DNA of 36,218 nt from an uncultured Lachnospiraceae bacterium (GTDB lineage Bacteria > Bacillota > Clostridia > Lachnospirales > Lachnospiraceae), in assembly GCA_910588965.1 (NCBI GenBank), contig CAJUSO010000036.1, positions 1 to 36,218 of the forward strand, in the 5' to 3' direction. How positions within the stretch are numbered: the stretch's first letter is position 1; every line of letters starts with the position of its first letter. The notes under the pieces are model-generated. The model was not told the origin of the DNA and did no database searches. It saw only the letters and a program-made list of their open reading frames with translations. Of the stretch, positions 7,662 through 15,620 are shown in pieces. The translations under genes and the position numbers were made by a program.

Positions 7662-8657
7662 ATGCTGAATCATAAAATTATATTAATTACCGGAGGGACG
7701 GGTTCTTTTGGGAATGCTTTTACTTCCTATGTCTTGGAACATTATAAGCCAAAGAAAATTATTATTTATTCCCGTGATGAGTACAAACAATTTCTGATGG
7801 CCAATAAATATAAGGAATATGGGGATGTTCTGCGCTTTTTTGTTGGGGATGTCCGCGATAAAGATAGGTTATACCGCGCGTTTGACGGCGTTGACTATGT
7901 GGTCCATGCAGCAGCATTGAAGCAGGTGCCAGCCTGTGAGTACAATCCAATGGAGGCGGTTAAGACAAATATTGACGGCGCCATGAATATTGTGGACGCG
8001 GCCTTAGATTGCGGCGTGAAACGGGTGGTGGCCTTGTCTACGGATAAGGCGGTGAACCCTATCAATCTGTATGGTGGGACAAAATTAGTTTCGGACAAGC
8101 TGTTTATTGCCGCAAATGCATATTCTGGCCAGAAGGACGTCCGGTTTTCTATTGTGCGCTATGGGAATGTGGCAGGAAGCCGTGGTTCCGTGATTCCATT
8201 CTTTAGGAATATTATTGAGCAGGGAGGGAGCAGCCTGCCTATCACAGACTATCGTATGACGCGGTTTTGGATTAGCCTGGAACAGGGGGTAGGGCTTGTG
8301 ATTAAGGCGCTTGCCGAAGCAAAAGGCGGGGAGACATTTATCTCCAAAATCCCTTCTTTTAAGATTACAGACTTGGCGCAGGCAATGCTTCCAGGATGTA
8401 CGATGCCGGAAGTCGGTATCCGTGAAGGGGAAAAGCTGCATGAAATTATGGTGACCCGGGAGGATTCCATGCATACCTACGAATATGAAAAGCATTTTAT
8501 TGTGTACCCCCATTATAATTGGTGGGGGGAACAGAAAGTCCTTCCAGGAGGGAAGCAAGTAGAGCCAGGGTTTGAATACAGTTCTGGCAGCAATACAGAA
8601 TGGCTGGGAACCGAAGATATCCGAAAATTATTGTCACTGGATCTGAATGGGAATTAG
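7662..8657 (+). CDS. pseB: UDP-GlcNAc 4,6-dehydratase (inverting), PseB/FlaA1-like
   Basis: A 331-residue extended short-chain dehydrogenase. The NAD(P)-binding motif TGGTGSFG is at residues 10-17. The catalytic region reads ALSTDKAVNPINLYGGTK, with T127, D128, K129, Y137 and K141. This Asp-Lys arrangement is characteristic of the inverting 4,6-dehydratase PseB/FlaA1, which converts UDP-GlcNAc to a 4-keto-6-deoxy sugar nucleotide at the start of pseudaminic-acid-type flagellar glycan synthesis. ATG 7662 is chosen over ATG 7650 because GGAGGG sits 5 bases before it. The length matches the family. It follows maf by 22 bases in the same operon. Confidence 0.85.
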   Translation: MLNHKIILITGGTGSFGNAFTSYVLEHYKPKKIIIYSRDEYKQFLMANKYKEYGDVLRFFVGDVRDKDRLYRAFDGVDYVVHAAALKQVPACEYNPMEAVKTNIDGAMNIVDAALDCGVKRVVALSTDKAVNPINLYGGTKLVSDKLFIAANAYSGQKDVRFSIVRYGNVAGSRGSVIPFFRNIIEQGGSSLPITDYRMTRFWISLEQGVGLVIKALAEAKGGETFISKIPSFKITDLAQAMLPGCTMPEVGIREGEKLHEIMVTREDSMHTYEYEKHFIVYPHYNWWGEQKVLPGGKQVEPGFEYSSGSNTEWLGTEDIRKLLSLDLNGN

Positions 8658-8677
8658 AGGGGGGGAAGGAGATAGGG

Positions 8678-9382
8678 ATGCAGGAAAATACAGAAAAATT
8701 CTATGACAAAGAGTACGGGGAAAAAGGGCTGGATGCCCAGCGGAGATGGCCGAATGAAGAATTTTGCAGGTTTATGGGAAGGAATTTTTTTGTAAAACCA
8801 GCTTATGAGAGGAAAAGTACCAGGATATTAGAAGTGGGATGCGGTACGGGCGCAAATCTGAGGCTGCTGGCGGAGGAAGGGTTTGATGCCTATGGCATTG
8901 AGCTATCCCATGAAGCGGTTCGCAGGATTCCCAACCTGTTGGGGACACGGGCTGGCTATAACGTAGTATGCGGGAATATGATGGAGCTTCCATGGGGGAA
9001 TGATTACTTCAGCGGGATTGTTGATGTGTTTTCATCGTATTGCCTGAATGAAACGGAATTTGCTGTATTTGTGGATGAAATTTATAGGACGTTGGAAAAA
9101 GGCGGCCTATATTTTTCTTATATACCATCAAAAGACTCAGAAGCTTTTTCTGATTTTACCCCGGCAGGGAAAATTGATAAAAGCACATTAGATGGAATAC
9201 GGAGAAAAACATCTCCTTACTATGGGAATTTTTATCCCTTCCGGTTCATGGATGAGGAAGATGTGGCAAGATTTTTTGATAAAGAAAGGTTTGAGATCCT
9301 GTATATGGAAAAGGTTTCCAGGACATATGGGATGGGAAAAGAGCAGTTTGGGTTTCTTGTTTTTGAAGCAGCCAAACGTTAG
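8678..9382 (+). CDS. SAM-dependent class I methyltransferase
   Basis: A 234-residue Rossmann-fold methyltransferase. Motif I is ILEVGCGTGANLRLLAEEG (about residues 49-67), followed by DAYGIELSHEAVRRI, whose acidic residue at the end of beta-2 would bind the SAM ribose. Later segments VDVFSSYCLNE and LEKGGLYFSYIPS fit the methyltransferase 11/25 type. ATG 8678 is used because GGAAGGAG lies upstream; the frame continues upstream into pseB. It lies 20 bases after pseB. In flagellar glycan loci such enzymes usually methylate a sugar or its N-acyl group; the actual substrate cannot be told from sequence. Confidence 0.8.
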   Translation: MQENTEKFYDKEYGEKGLDAQRRWPNEEFCRFMGRNFFVKPAYERKSTRILEVGCGTGANLRLLAEEGFDAYGIELSHEAVRRIPNLLGTRAGYNVVCGNMMELPWGNDYFSGIVDVFSSYCLNETEFAVFVDEIYRTLEKGGLYFSYIPSKDSEAFSDFTPAGKIDKSTLDGIRRKTSPYYGNFYPFRFMDEEDVARFFDKERFEILYMEKVSRTYGMGKEQFGFLVFEAAKR

Positions 9383-9399
9383 CCAGGGGGGCATGGTTT

Positions 9400-10311
9400 A
9401 TGGCAGGTTTATGTCTTGGGACGGTTCAGTTTGGGATGGAATATGGGATTAATAATACGCTGGGGCAGCCTTCGGAAGAACATGTTTTTGAGATGTTGGA
9501 TACGGCAATTGAAAATGGAATCTATATGTTTGATACGGCAAGAGCCTATGGGACGGCAGAGGCTGTTTTGGGGCGTTATTTTGAATCTAGGAAAAATAGG
9601 GATTCTGTAGAGGTTATTTCAAAATTGCGTCCAAATGTGATTGAGGAAAATGGAGCAGATGTTTACAGTACCATACGGAGGGAGTTTGAGGAAAGCCTTA
9701 AGCGGCTTCATACGGATTATTTGGAAGGTTATCTGTTACATACGCCAGAGTATATCTACCAGCCGCAGATTGTAAAAGGATTGAGAAGGCTAAAAGAAGA
9801 GAAGTTGGTGGGGCACATTGGCGTTTCTATTTATGGGATTCAGGAAGGATATGCTGCGCTGCAGAGGGAAGGCATTGATTATATACAGCTGCCTTACAGT
9901 ATTTTAGACCAGAGGGGGATGCAGGAAGGGTTTATCCATGAGGCGAAGGCTGCGGGGGTAACCATATTTACCAGAAGTGCGTTTTTACAGGGATTATTCA
10001 TGATGGACAAGGAGCGTATCCCACCGCATTTACAAGGCGTTGCGCCTTATCTTAGCCGGTTTGGGGAACTGCTTAGCCAGTATAACGTGGATTGCGTCAC
10101 AGCCTTGGTTTCTTTTGTAAAACAGGAAAAGGATATTGATTATCTTGTATTTGGGGTGGATACGAAAGAACAGCTCCTGCAGGATATTGCGGTATGGGAA
10201 AGGAAAGGGATACCGGAAGGATTGATGGAAAAATTGAAGGAAACTTTTTCAGATATTGAGAAAAGCATGATACTCCCAAGTTTGTGGTCAAATGGAAAAA
10301 AGGCGGAATAG
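9400..10311 (+). CDS. Aldo/keto reductase in the flagellar glycan operon
   Basis: A 303-residue TIM-barrel oxidoreductase. The family tetrad is visible: Asp45 and Tyr50 (MFDTARAYGTAE), Lys75 (VISKLRP) and His114 (YLLHTPEY). The start GLCLGTVQFGMEYGI is typical of the AKR branch found in surface polysaccharide and flagellin-modification clusters. The likely reaction is NAD(P)H-dependent reduction of a keto-sugar or sugar side chain, possibly acting on an intermediate derived from the PseB product. It begins 17 bases after the methyltransferase, and its TAG stop directly abuts the ATG of the next gene. Confidence 0.8.
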   Translation: MAGLCLGTVQFGMEYGINNTLGQPSEEHVFEMLDTAIENGIYMFDTARAYGTAEAVLGRYFESRKNRDSVEVISKLRPNVIEENGADVYSTIRREFEESLKRLHTDYLEGYLLHTPEYIYQPQIVKGLRRLKEEKLVGHIGVSIYGIQEGYAALQREGIDYIQLPYSILDQRGMQEGFIHEAKAAGVTIFTRSAFLQGLFMMDKERIPPHLQGVAPYLSRFGELLSQYNVDCVTALVSFVKQEKDIDYLVFGVDTKEQLLQDIAVWERKGIPEGLMEKLKETFSDIEKSMILPSLWSNGKKAE

Positions 10312-11406
10312 ATGGAAGGTATTATGGAAGGAAGAATTGAAAAAGCAGACGAAAAAAAACGTATCCAGGGCATTTTATCCAAATACCTGCAGTTTAAATA
10401 TATGGAAGAGGATGCAGGGAACTGGATAAAAATTGAAAACAGCGCAACGATGTATGTCCCTGTCAATTATGCATATTATTTTGTGCAATATCAGAATCTG
10501 TATTTTTCAGATGTGTATGATGGTTTTATAGATATATCCATAGTGATATATAACGGCGGGATACCGGCTGGGATATGGCCGTTGTCCTTGCATAGCAAGG
10601 GAGGGAGGCATTATCTGGGATCCTGGGGAGGAGAATTGCTGCCGCCTCTATTGCTTGAAAAAAATTATAATACAGAAGCTATCCGGAAAATGCTGGGGAA
10701 ATGTGGGCATGCGGCCAAGGAATTGTGTTTTCTGTATGGGATTTCAAAATATACGTTTCGGGAAACGGCTTTGGAAGAAGGGAACAGTAAGTGGTTCCAG
10801 AAGATGATGGAGGAAGGGGCATCTTGCGAAAAAGGAAACAGTGAGTGCTTTGTTAATCTTAGGCTAACAGAAGATGAAATATTGTCAAGAATACGCAGGA
10901 CAAATAAATACAGTATTTTAAAGGGATTGGATTATTGGAAAACAAAACTAATCTCCCATGCAAATCCAGGAGCAGAGATTGCAGGATGCTTTGATTGTTT
11001 CCGGAAGCTTCATATCCAGGTTGCCGGAAGGGAAACACGGAGTAAAAACACATGGAAATTACAGGAAGAGGCCGTAAAGAATACGAATGATTTTGTAGTC
11101 ATGCTGTATGATAGGGAGGACCGTTTTGTTGGCGCTTCGCTGTATAGCACGACGGCAAGCGCATGTACATATAGTGTCGCGGCCTATCGGAGGGAATTAT
11201 TTGATAAGCCGCTGGGTCATGTGAGCCAATGGGTTGCAATCAAACATATGAGGGAACTTGGGATCCGCTGGTATTATCTTGGCGTCAGGAGTTATAAAAA
11301 GGACTGGAACCATCCGACAGAAAAGGAAATATCCATAAGCCATTTTAAAGAAGGGTTTGCAACGAACCTATACCATACCTTGCATATTGATGTTTGCGTT
11401 GAGTAA
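10312..11406 (+). CDS. FemAB/GNAT-like acyl- or aminoacyl-transferase
   Basis: A 364-residue protein starting MEGIMEGRIEK, with an alternative in-frame ATG at 10324 that has GGAAGG just upstream. The C-terminal half has the pattern of the FemAB/GNAT fold: ILSRIRRTNKYSILKGLDYW, DFVVMLYDREDRFVGASLYSTTAS, CTYSVAAYRRELFDKPLGH and WVAIKHMRELGIRWYYLG, resembling the lipid-II aminoacyltransferase-like proteins of polysaccharide clusters. In this operon it may add an acyl or aminoacyl group to an amino sugar. No signal peptide or membrane segment is visible. Family placement is moderate and the donor unknown. Confidence 0.65.
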   Translation: MEGIMEGRIEKADEKKRIQGILSKYLQFKYMEEDAGNWIKIENSATMYVPVNYAYYFVQYQNLYFSDVYDGFIDISIVIYNGGIPAGIWPLSLHSKGGRHYLGSWGGELLPPLLLEKNYNTEAIRKMLGKCGHAAKELCFLYGISKYTFRETALEEGNSKWFQKMMEEGASCEKGNSECFVNLRLTEDEILSRIRRTNKYSILKGLDYWKTKLISHANPGAEIAGCFDCFRKLHIQVAGRETRSKNTWKLQEEAVKNTNDFVVMLYDREDRFVGASLYSTTASACTYSVAAYRRELFDKPLGHVSQWVAIKHMRELGIRWYYLGVRSYKKDWNHPTEKEISISHFKEGFATNLYHTLHIDVCVE

Positions 11407-11433
11407 AAGCCGGCTGGGGAAAGGAGGATACAG

Positions 11434-12204
11434 ATGAAATATATAGCTATGATCCAGGCAAGGTGCGGTTCCACCCGGTTGCCGGATAAGGTGTTAAAAG
11501 ATTTGGCGGGAAAGACGGATTTGCAGTGGGTCATTGAGCGGGTGAGGCGGAGCAAGGCTTTGGATGAGGCCATGGTTGTCACCTCCATCGAAAAGGATAA
11601 CCTGCCGTTAATCCGGCTTTGCGCAGAGTTAAATGTGCGGGTCTTTGCTGGCTCGGAGGAAGATGTATTGGATCGGTACTATCAAGCGGCGAAATTGTTA
11701 AAACCAGATTATGTGGTGCGCATTACGGCAGACTGCCCCTTGTTTGACTGGCGCTACCTTGATATGGCCGCGAAGCAGATGGAAGCCGGTACAGACTATA
11801 TGGCAGGGATAACAGAAAGTTTCCCGGATGGGGAAGATATTGAAATAATTACATACGATGCATTAAAACAAAGCTGGGAAAAAGCAGCAATGGCTTCGGA
11901 GAGGGAGCATGTTACCATGTACATAAAAAACCATCCGGGGCAGTTTCGGTTGCAGAACCTGGAATGCCCCATACCAGGGCTTGGGATGAAGAGATGGACA
12001 TTGGATGAAGAGGAAGATTACCAGTTCATAAGTGCGGTTTACCAACATTTTACCAGTCAGGGCAGGGAAGATTTTGTGACAGAGGATATTCTTGCATTTC
12101 TGAAGGAACATCCAGAGCTGGAAGGCTTGAATGTGAAGTACCAGAGGAATGAGGGATTGTTAAACTCCATCCAAAATGACAGGATTGTAGGATTAGAACG
12201 TTAG
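11434..12204 (+). CDS. spsF: SpsF/NeuA-like cytidylyltransferase
   Basis: A 256-residue nucleotidyltransferase. The N-terminal signature MIQARCGSTRLPDKVLKDLAG is the classic SpsF-type pyrophosphorylase motif, followed by VVRITADCPLFD (metal and nucleotide binding) and MKRWTLDEEEDYQFI, all conserved in the family. SpsF-like enzymes in flagellin and spore-coat clusters are thought to activate an acidic sugar as a CMP conjugate. GAAAGGAGGA precedes the ATG. It sits 27 bases after the FemAB-like gene and 11 bases before the aminotransferase. No NeuB/PseI-type synthase is present nearby to supply a nonulosonic acid. Confidence 0.8.
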   Translation: MKYIAMIQARCGSTRLPDKVLKDLAGKTDLQWVIERVRRSKALDEAMVVTSIEKDNLPLIRLCAELNVRVFAGSEEDVLDRYYQAAKLLKPDYVVRITADCPLFDWRYLDMAAKQMEAGTDYMAGITESFPDGEDIEIITYDALKQSWEKAAMASEREHVTMYIKNHPGQFRLQNLECPIPGLGMKRWTLDEEEDYQFISAVYQHFTSQGREDFVTEDILAFLKEHPELEGLNVKYQRNEGLLNSIQNDRIVGLER

Positions 12205-12215
12205 GAGGGGATAAA

Positions 12216-13529
12216 ATGGGACGTGGGCAGGAGCTTTATCAACGGGCAAGGGAAATTATCCCTGGGGGGACACAGCTGCTTAGCAAGCGGCCGGAGATGT
12301 GGCTTCCCGGTTTATGGCCATCCTATTATGACAGGGCAGAAGGCTGCGAAGTATGGGATTTGGATGGCAATCATTATTACGATATGAGTATTATGGGAGT
12401 GGGGGCAAACGTACTGGGTTATGCCTTTGAGGAGGTAGATCAGGCTGCTAAGGCTGCGGTTGACAGGGCCGGGATGTGTACCTTGAATGCGCCGGAGGAA
12501 GTGGAACTGGCGGAAAAACTCCTGATGCTGCATCCTTGGGCGGGTATGGTGCGGTATGCAAAATCAGGTGGGGAAGCAATGGCCATGGCGGTGCGCATTG
12601 CAAGGGCATATACCCAAAAAGATACGGTATTAGTATGCGGTTATCATGGGTGGCATGACTGGTATCTCTCTGCTAATTTGATGAAAGGGGATCCCTTGGC
12701 AGAGGTGCATTTAAAAGGGCTTGCCCCGCTGGGGGTTCCGAAGGGGCTGGCAGGAACCAATCTGACCTTTCATTACAACGAAATAGATGCATTCCGGGAT
12801 TTGGTTGAAAAAAATGATGGCAAGATTGCTGCAGTTATTATGGAACCAATCCGGAATGATGACCCGAAGCCGGGATATTTGGAGGAAATCAGGAAAATAA
12901 CAAGGGAAAAACATATTGTACTGATATTTGATGAGATTACAGCGGGCTTCCGTTTATGTGCAGGCGGCAGCCACCTTGCATTGGGGGTAAGCCCGGACAT
13001 TGCAGTATTTGCAAAAGCGGTGGCAAATGGCTACCCTGTTTCAGCCATTATCGGGATAAGGGACGTGATGGAAGCTGCCCAAGATACATTTATCAGCAGT
13101 ACGTTCTGGACAGAACGGGTTTCATTCGCTGCGGCCGTGGCAGCCATTGGCTGTTATCAGAAATACCATGTGGACAGGCATCAGAAACGGATTGGCATAA
13201 AAGTGCAGGAAGGGTGGAAGGAAAAGGCAGGCAAAGCAGGCGTCAGCATCCATATCTCGGGAATCCTGCCCTTGAGCCATTTTGAATTTGCCTATGAGAA
13301 GCCATTGGCTTATAAAACGTATTTCACACAGGAAATGCTTTCCGAAGGCTTTTTAGCGGCAACAGGCCTCTATGTATCTTTGGCACATACAGATGGGATC
13401 GTGGAAAAATATCTGGGGGCAGTTGGAAGGGTTTTTGGAAAAATAGCTGAGATTAACAGGAAAGAGGAGGATATCTGTGATTATTTAAAGGGGGATATCT
13501 GCCATGCAGGGTTTGAAAGGTTAAATTGA
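12216..13529 (+). CDS. Class III PLP aminotransferase (glutamate-1-semialdehyde aminomutase-like)
   Basis: A 437-residue fold-type I PLP enzyme. Visible landmarks are IIPGGTQLLSKRP near the N-terminus, the substrate/PLP segment RYAKSGGEAMAMAVRIAR, YHGWHDWY, the PLP-binding acidic motif IFDEITAGFR, and Lys267 in AVFAKAVANGYPVS as the probable Schiff-base lysine. The order matches glutamate-1-semialdehyde aminomutase relatives, but heme genes are absent and members of this branch recur in flagellin glycosylation clusters, where they probably transaminate a keto sugar or side chain. GGAGGGGA precedes the ATG. The stop overlaps the following frame (TTGA at 13526-13529). Confidence 0.8.
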   Translation: MGRGQELYQRAREIIPGGTQLLSKRPEMWLPGLWPSYYDRAEGCEVWDLDGNHYYDMSIMGVGANVLGYAFEEVDQAAKAAVDRAGMCTLNAPEEVELAEKLLMLHPWAGMVRYAKSGGEAMAMAVRIARAYTQKDTVLVCGYHGWHDWYLSANLMKGDPLAEVHLKGLAPLGVPKGLAGTNLTFHYNEIDAFRDLVEKNDGKIAAVIMEPIRNDDPKPGYLEEIRKITREKHIVLIFDEITAGFRLCAGGSHLALGVSPDIAVFAKAVANGYPVSAIIGIRDVMEAAQDTFISSTFWTERVSFAAAVAAIGCYQKYHVDRHQKRIGIKVQEGWKEKAGKAGVSIHISGILPLSHFEFAYEKPLAYKTYFTQEMLSEGFLAATGLYVSLAHTDGIVEKYLGAVGRVFGKIAEINRKEEDICDYLKGDICHAGFERLN

Positions 13530-13537
13530 CAGCATGG

Positions 13538-14218
13538 ATGGCTCGGCAGGCCGCCAAACAGGGATTTCTTATAACGGCTACGGCGGGAGATATCTTGGCA
13601 GCGGAGGATAGAAGAAAGGGAGAGGCCATTGGATACTTTGGCAGCGGAGGATGGAGGAAAGGGAGAGGCCATTGGATACTTTGGCAGCGGAGGATGGAAG
13701 AAAGGGAGAGGCCATTGGATATTCGGGATAGAGGTACAGGAAGCAAAGGCTGCTTTTTGAGAAAAGCGGGATGGGCGGATGTGGATTTGCTTTTTTCCTG
13801 GGCAAATGATAAGGAAGTCCGGAAAAATTCCTTTTCCACAGAACCTGTGGATTATGAAGGCCATTTGGCGTGGTTTGGGAAAAAATATCAGGGGAAAAAT
13901 TCTCAGATTTATATATTTTGCGAAGGAAACGGTAGGGAAAATCAGGAAAAGGGGATGCTCCGCCTGGATTTTTATGAAGGTACAGTGGAAATCAGCTACA
14001 GTATAGCGCTGGGGGAACGCCAAAAAGGGTATGGGGAGAAATTGATATTGCTTGCGGAAGATGAGGTTAGCCATCTGGCACAAAAGGAGGGCTTCCAGGC
14101 CATCACAGTGAAAGCCTATGTAAAACCTGAAAACCGGGCGTCAAACTGCATATTTACAAAGTTAGGCTATGAAAAGCATGGGATGGAATACCGTAAAAAA
14201 GTAAAAGCATGGAGTTAA
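13538..14218 (+). CDS. PseH-like GNAT acetyltransferase with a repeat-encoded N-terminal extension
   Basis: The GNAT domain begins at FLRKAGWADVDLLFSWANDKEVRKNSF (coded from ~13754) and continues through GMLRLDFYEGTVEISYSIALGERQKGYGEKLI to VKPENRASNCIFTKLGYEKHG, the acetyl-CoA-binding and C-terminal pattern of PseH-type sugar N-acetyltransferases. The frame is open upstream to TTG 13526 and ATG 13538. The ~73 residues before the domain are unlike the family and come largely from three 43-bp tandem repeats read in three different frames. Other possible starts are ATG 13694 (in the third repeat) and TTG 13757 (just before the domain). No start has an ideal ribosome binding site. The likely role is N-acetylation of an amino sugar made by this operon. 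Confidence 0.7.
   Translation: MARQAAKQGFLITATAGDILAAEDRRKGEAIGYFGSGGWRKGRGHWILWQRRMEERERPLDIRDRGTGSKGCFLRKAGWADVDLLFSWANDKEVRKNSFSTEPVDYEGHLAWFGKKYQGKNSQIYIFCEGNGRENQEKGMLRLDFYEGTVEISYSIALGERQKGYGEKLILLAEDEVSHLAQKEGFQAITVKAYVKPENRASNCIFTKLGYEKHGMEYRKKVKAWS
13595..13723 (+). repeat. Three 43-bp tandem repeats within a coding frame
   Basis: Copies lie at 13595-13637, 13638-13680 and 13681-13723. Each starts TTGGCAGCGGAGGAT and continues GAAAGGGAGAGGCCATTGG, with only a few differences between copies. Because 43 is not a multiple of three, adding or losing one copy changes the downstream frame, while the present three copies (129 bp) keep it open. Confidence 0.95.
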
Positions 14219-14447
14219 ATCCTTGAAAAGGCGCATCAATAGCTGCGCTATCCGTGCGTACTGCAAGGCTACGGGGCGGATATTGTGGCACTTGTGGACG
14301 TGGGCTTTGGAGAGTATCAGAGAGTTGAAAATCCACAGCTGATAGGTGAAGGATTGGAACAAAACCCCTAACCCTGCATAGTGTAATAACAAAGAGTTCC
14401 TGGGCATGGCCTGTGCAGGAACAGCAGGTGCAAAGGGGTTTTTTATT
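14219..14447 (+). promoter_or_regulatory. Noncoding stretch and structured leader of the ZIP transporter gene
   Basis: No supported gene lies here. The last 90 bases can form nested pairings: AAAACCCC (14361-14368) with GGGGTTTT (14435-14442); CCTGC (14373-14377) with GCAGG (14424-14428); GTTCCTG (14396-14402) with CAGGAAC (14416-14422). The outer stem includes the AAGGGG ribosome binding site of the ZIP gene (14433-14438), so closing it would block translation. This suggests a metal- or ligand-responsive leader, but I could not match it with confidence to a known riboswitch class. The upstream part (14219-14360) contains no clear promoter. Confidence 0.5.
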
Positions 14448-15221
14448 ATGCATACGTTTTTTCAAGTGTTATACGGCACAGGGTTTACCTTCCTGATGAC
14501 GGCTCTTGGGGCTTCCATTGTCTTCTTTTTCCAAGGCCCCATCCACCCGAAGCTGAACCGCGCCTTCCTGGGTTTCGCCTCTGGGGTCATGATGGCGGCT
14601 TCTGTCTGGTCGCTGCTTCTCCCTTCGATAGAACAGAGCCGGGAGCAGGGCTTTGCGGCCTGGGTCCCGCCAGCGGCAGGCTTTGCCTTAGGGGGCGTAT
14701 TCCTGTATATTGTGGATAAGTCCCTCCCTTGGTTCCATGCGGATTATAAGGAGAAAGAGGCAGGGACCAAGCTTTTGGTGCTGGCAGTGACCGTCCATAA
14801 TATCCCAGAGGGCATGGCGGTCGCCCTGGGCTTTGTCCTTGCAGGGCAGCACCCCTACAACCCGGTGTACTTAGCGTCGGCCATTGGCCTTGCCGTAGGG
14901 ATTGGCATCCAGAATTTCCCAGAAGGGGCTGCTATTTCGCTTCCCGTCCGCCAATCTGGGAGCAGCGTGGGGAAATCCTTCCTGACAGGATGCCTATCCG
15001 GGATTGTGGAGCCTTTGGCAGGCATTGCCGTGTTCCTTACGGCATCGGCAGCCCTTGCTTTGATGCCGTGGCTTTTAGCCTTTGCGGCAGGCGCCATGGT
15101 CTACGTGGTGGCAGACGAACTGATCCCCCAAGCGCAGCCGGATGAAAGCTCCAATGTAGGGACGGTTGGGGTGATGGTTGGGTTTCTAGTTATGATGGTA
15201 TTGGATGTGGCGTTGGGATAG
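14448..15221 (+). CDS. ZIP-family divalent metal transporter
   Basis: A 257-residue polytopic membrane protein with about eight hydrophobic segments. The two metal-binding helix signatures of the ZIP (GufA/ZupT-like) family are present: VHNIPEGMAVALGF (transmembrane helix 4) and IQNFPEGAAISLPV (helix 5). A short soluble loop (WFHADYKEKEAGTK) precedes helix 4. The expected role is movement of zinc or a related divalent ion into the cytoplasm. ATG 14448 is chosen because AAGGGG lies 9 bases upstream; the in-frame ATG at 14406 lies inside the leader hairpin. It is convergent with the minus-strand genes that follow. Confidence 0.85.
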   Translation: MHTFFQVLYGTGFTFLMTALGASIVFFFQGPIHPKLNRAFLGFASGVMMAASVWSLLLPSIEQSREQGFAAWVPPAAGFALGGVFLYIVDKSLPWFHADYKEKEAGTKLLVLAVTVHNIPEGMAVALGFVLAGQHPYNPVYLASAIGLAVGIGIQNFPEGAAISLPVRQSGSSVGKSFLTGCLSGIVEPLAGIAVFLTASAALALMPWLLAFAAGAMVYVVADELIPQAQPDESSNVGTVGVMVGFLVMMVLDVALG

Positions 15222-15303
15222 CTTGCCCAGGGGGCATGCAGATGATATTGGGGTGGATGGATGATAAAGACATGGTATTCTTGGCGTTCCCTGCCCCAGG
15301 GAA

Positions 15304-15333
15304 GGAAGGCATAAGGGCATCCCTATGCCTTCC
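15304..15333. terminator. Hairpin between convergent genes, possible terminator
   Basis: GGAAGGCATA (15304-15313) and TATGCCTTCC (15324-15333) form a perfect 10-bp stem; the AGGG/CCC in the loop can extend it. It lies between the convergent ZIP gene and minus-strand genes. It lacks a proper T-run on either strand, so termination is plausible but not certain. I see no gene in 15222-15389. Confidence 0.45.
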
Positions 15334-15389
15334 GGTTTCCCGGCAGCAGTTTGGCTCCCGCAGCAATCCATCGGGTTTGCGCAGGTATT

Positions 15390-15608
15390 TCACGATAAGC
15401 CAGATTCAGAGGAACTGTCCCTTTTCAGCCACCTGTAGACCATGCCATAGAGCCAGATTATCACTGGGATGGCGAAGCTTGAGAACAAGGAGGCCATGAA
15501 CATGGGGAAGAAATCCTTGCCCAGGATAGCCAGGAGCAAGGTAATAAGGTAAAGCCCCAGGAGCAGTACGACGCCAATCATGGCCAGGATACGCCGTGAT
15601 TTTTTCAT
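15390..15608 (-). CDS. Small two-helix membrane protein, function unknown
   Basis: A 72-residue protein starting MKKSRRILAMIGVVLL, with two hydrophobic segments (about residues 8-29 and 36-58) and a basic then Ser-rich C-terminus (KRDSSSESGLS). The start is supported by GGAGGT four bases upstream on the minus strand; a longer frame from 15620 has no such site. It starts 12 bases after the phosphofructokinase stop and is probably co-transcribed with it. I do not recognise a function. Confidence 0.6.
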   Translation of the reverse strand: MKKSRRILAMIGVVLLLGLYLITLLLAILGKDFFPMFMASLFSSFAIPVIIWLYGMVYRWLKRDSSSESGLS

Positions 15609-15620
15609 AGTTACCTCCAA

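Noticed and set aside
12216..13529. Assignment of the class III aminotransferase to heme synthesis (hemL)
   Set aside because: No heme gene is nearby, and the enzyme sits inside a flagellar glycan operon where related aminotransferases are usual.
14240..14345. Short open stretch in the ZIP leader that reads like protein (ADIVALVDVGFGEYQRVE)
   Set aside because: No start with a ribosome binding site, no recognisable family, and stops on both sides; it overlaps the probable regulatory leader.
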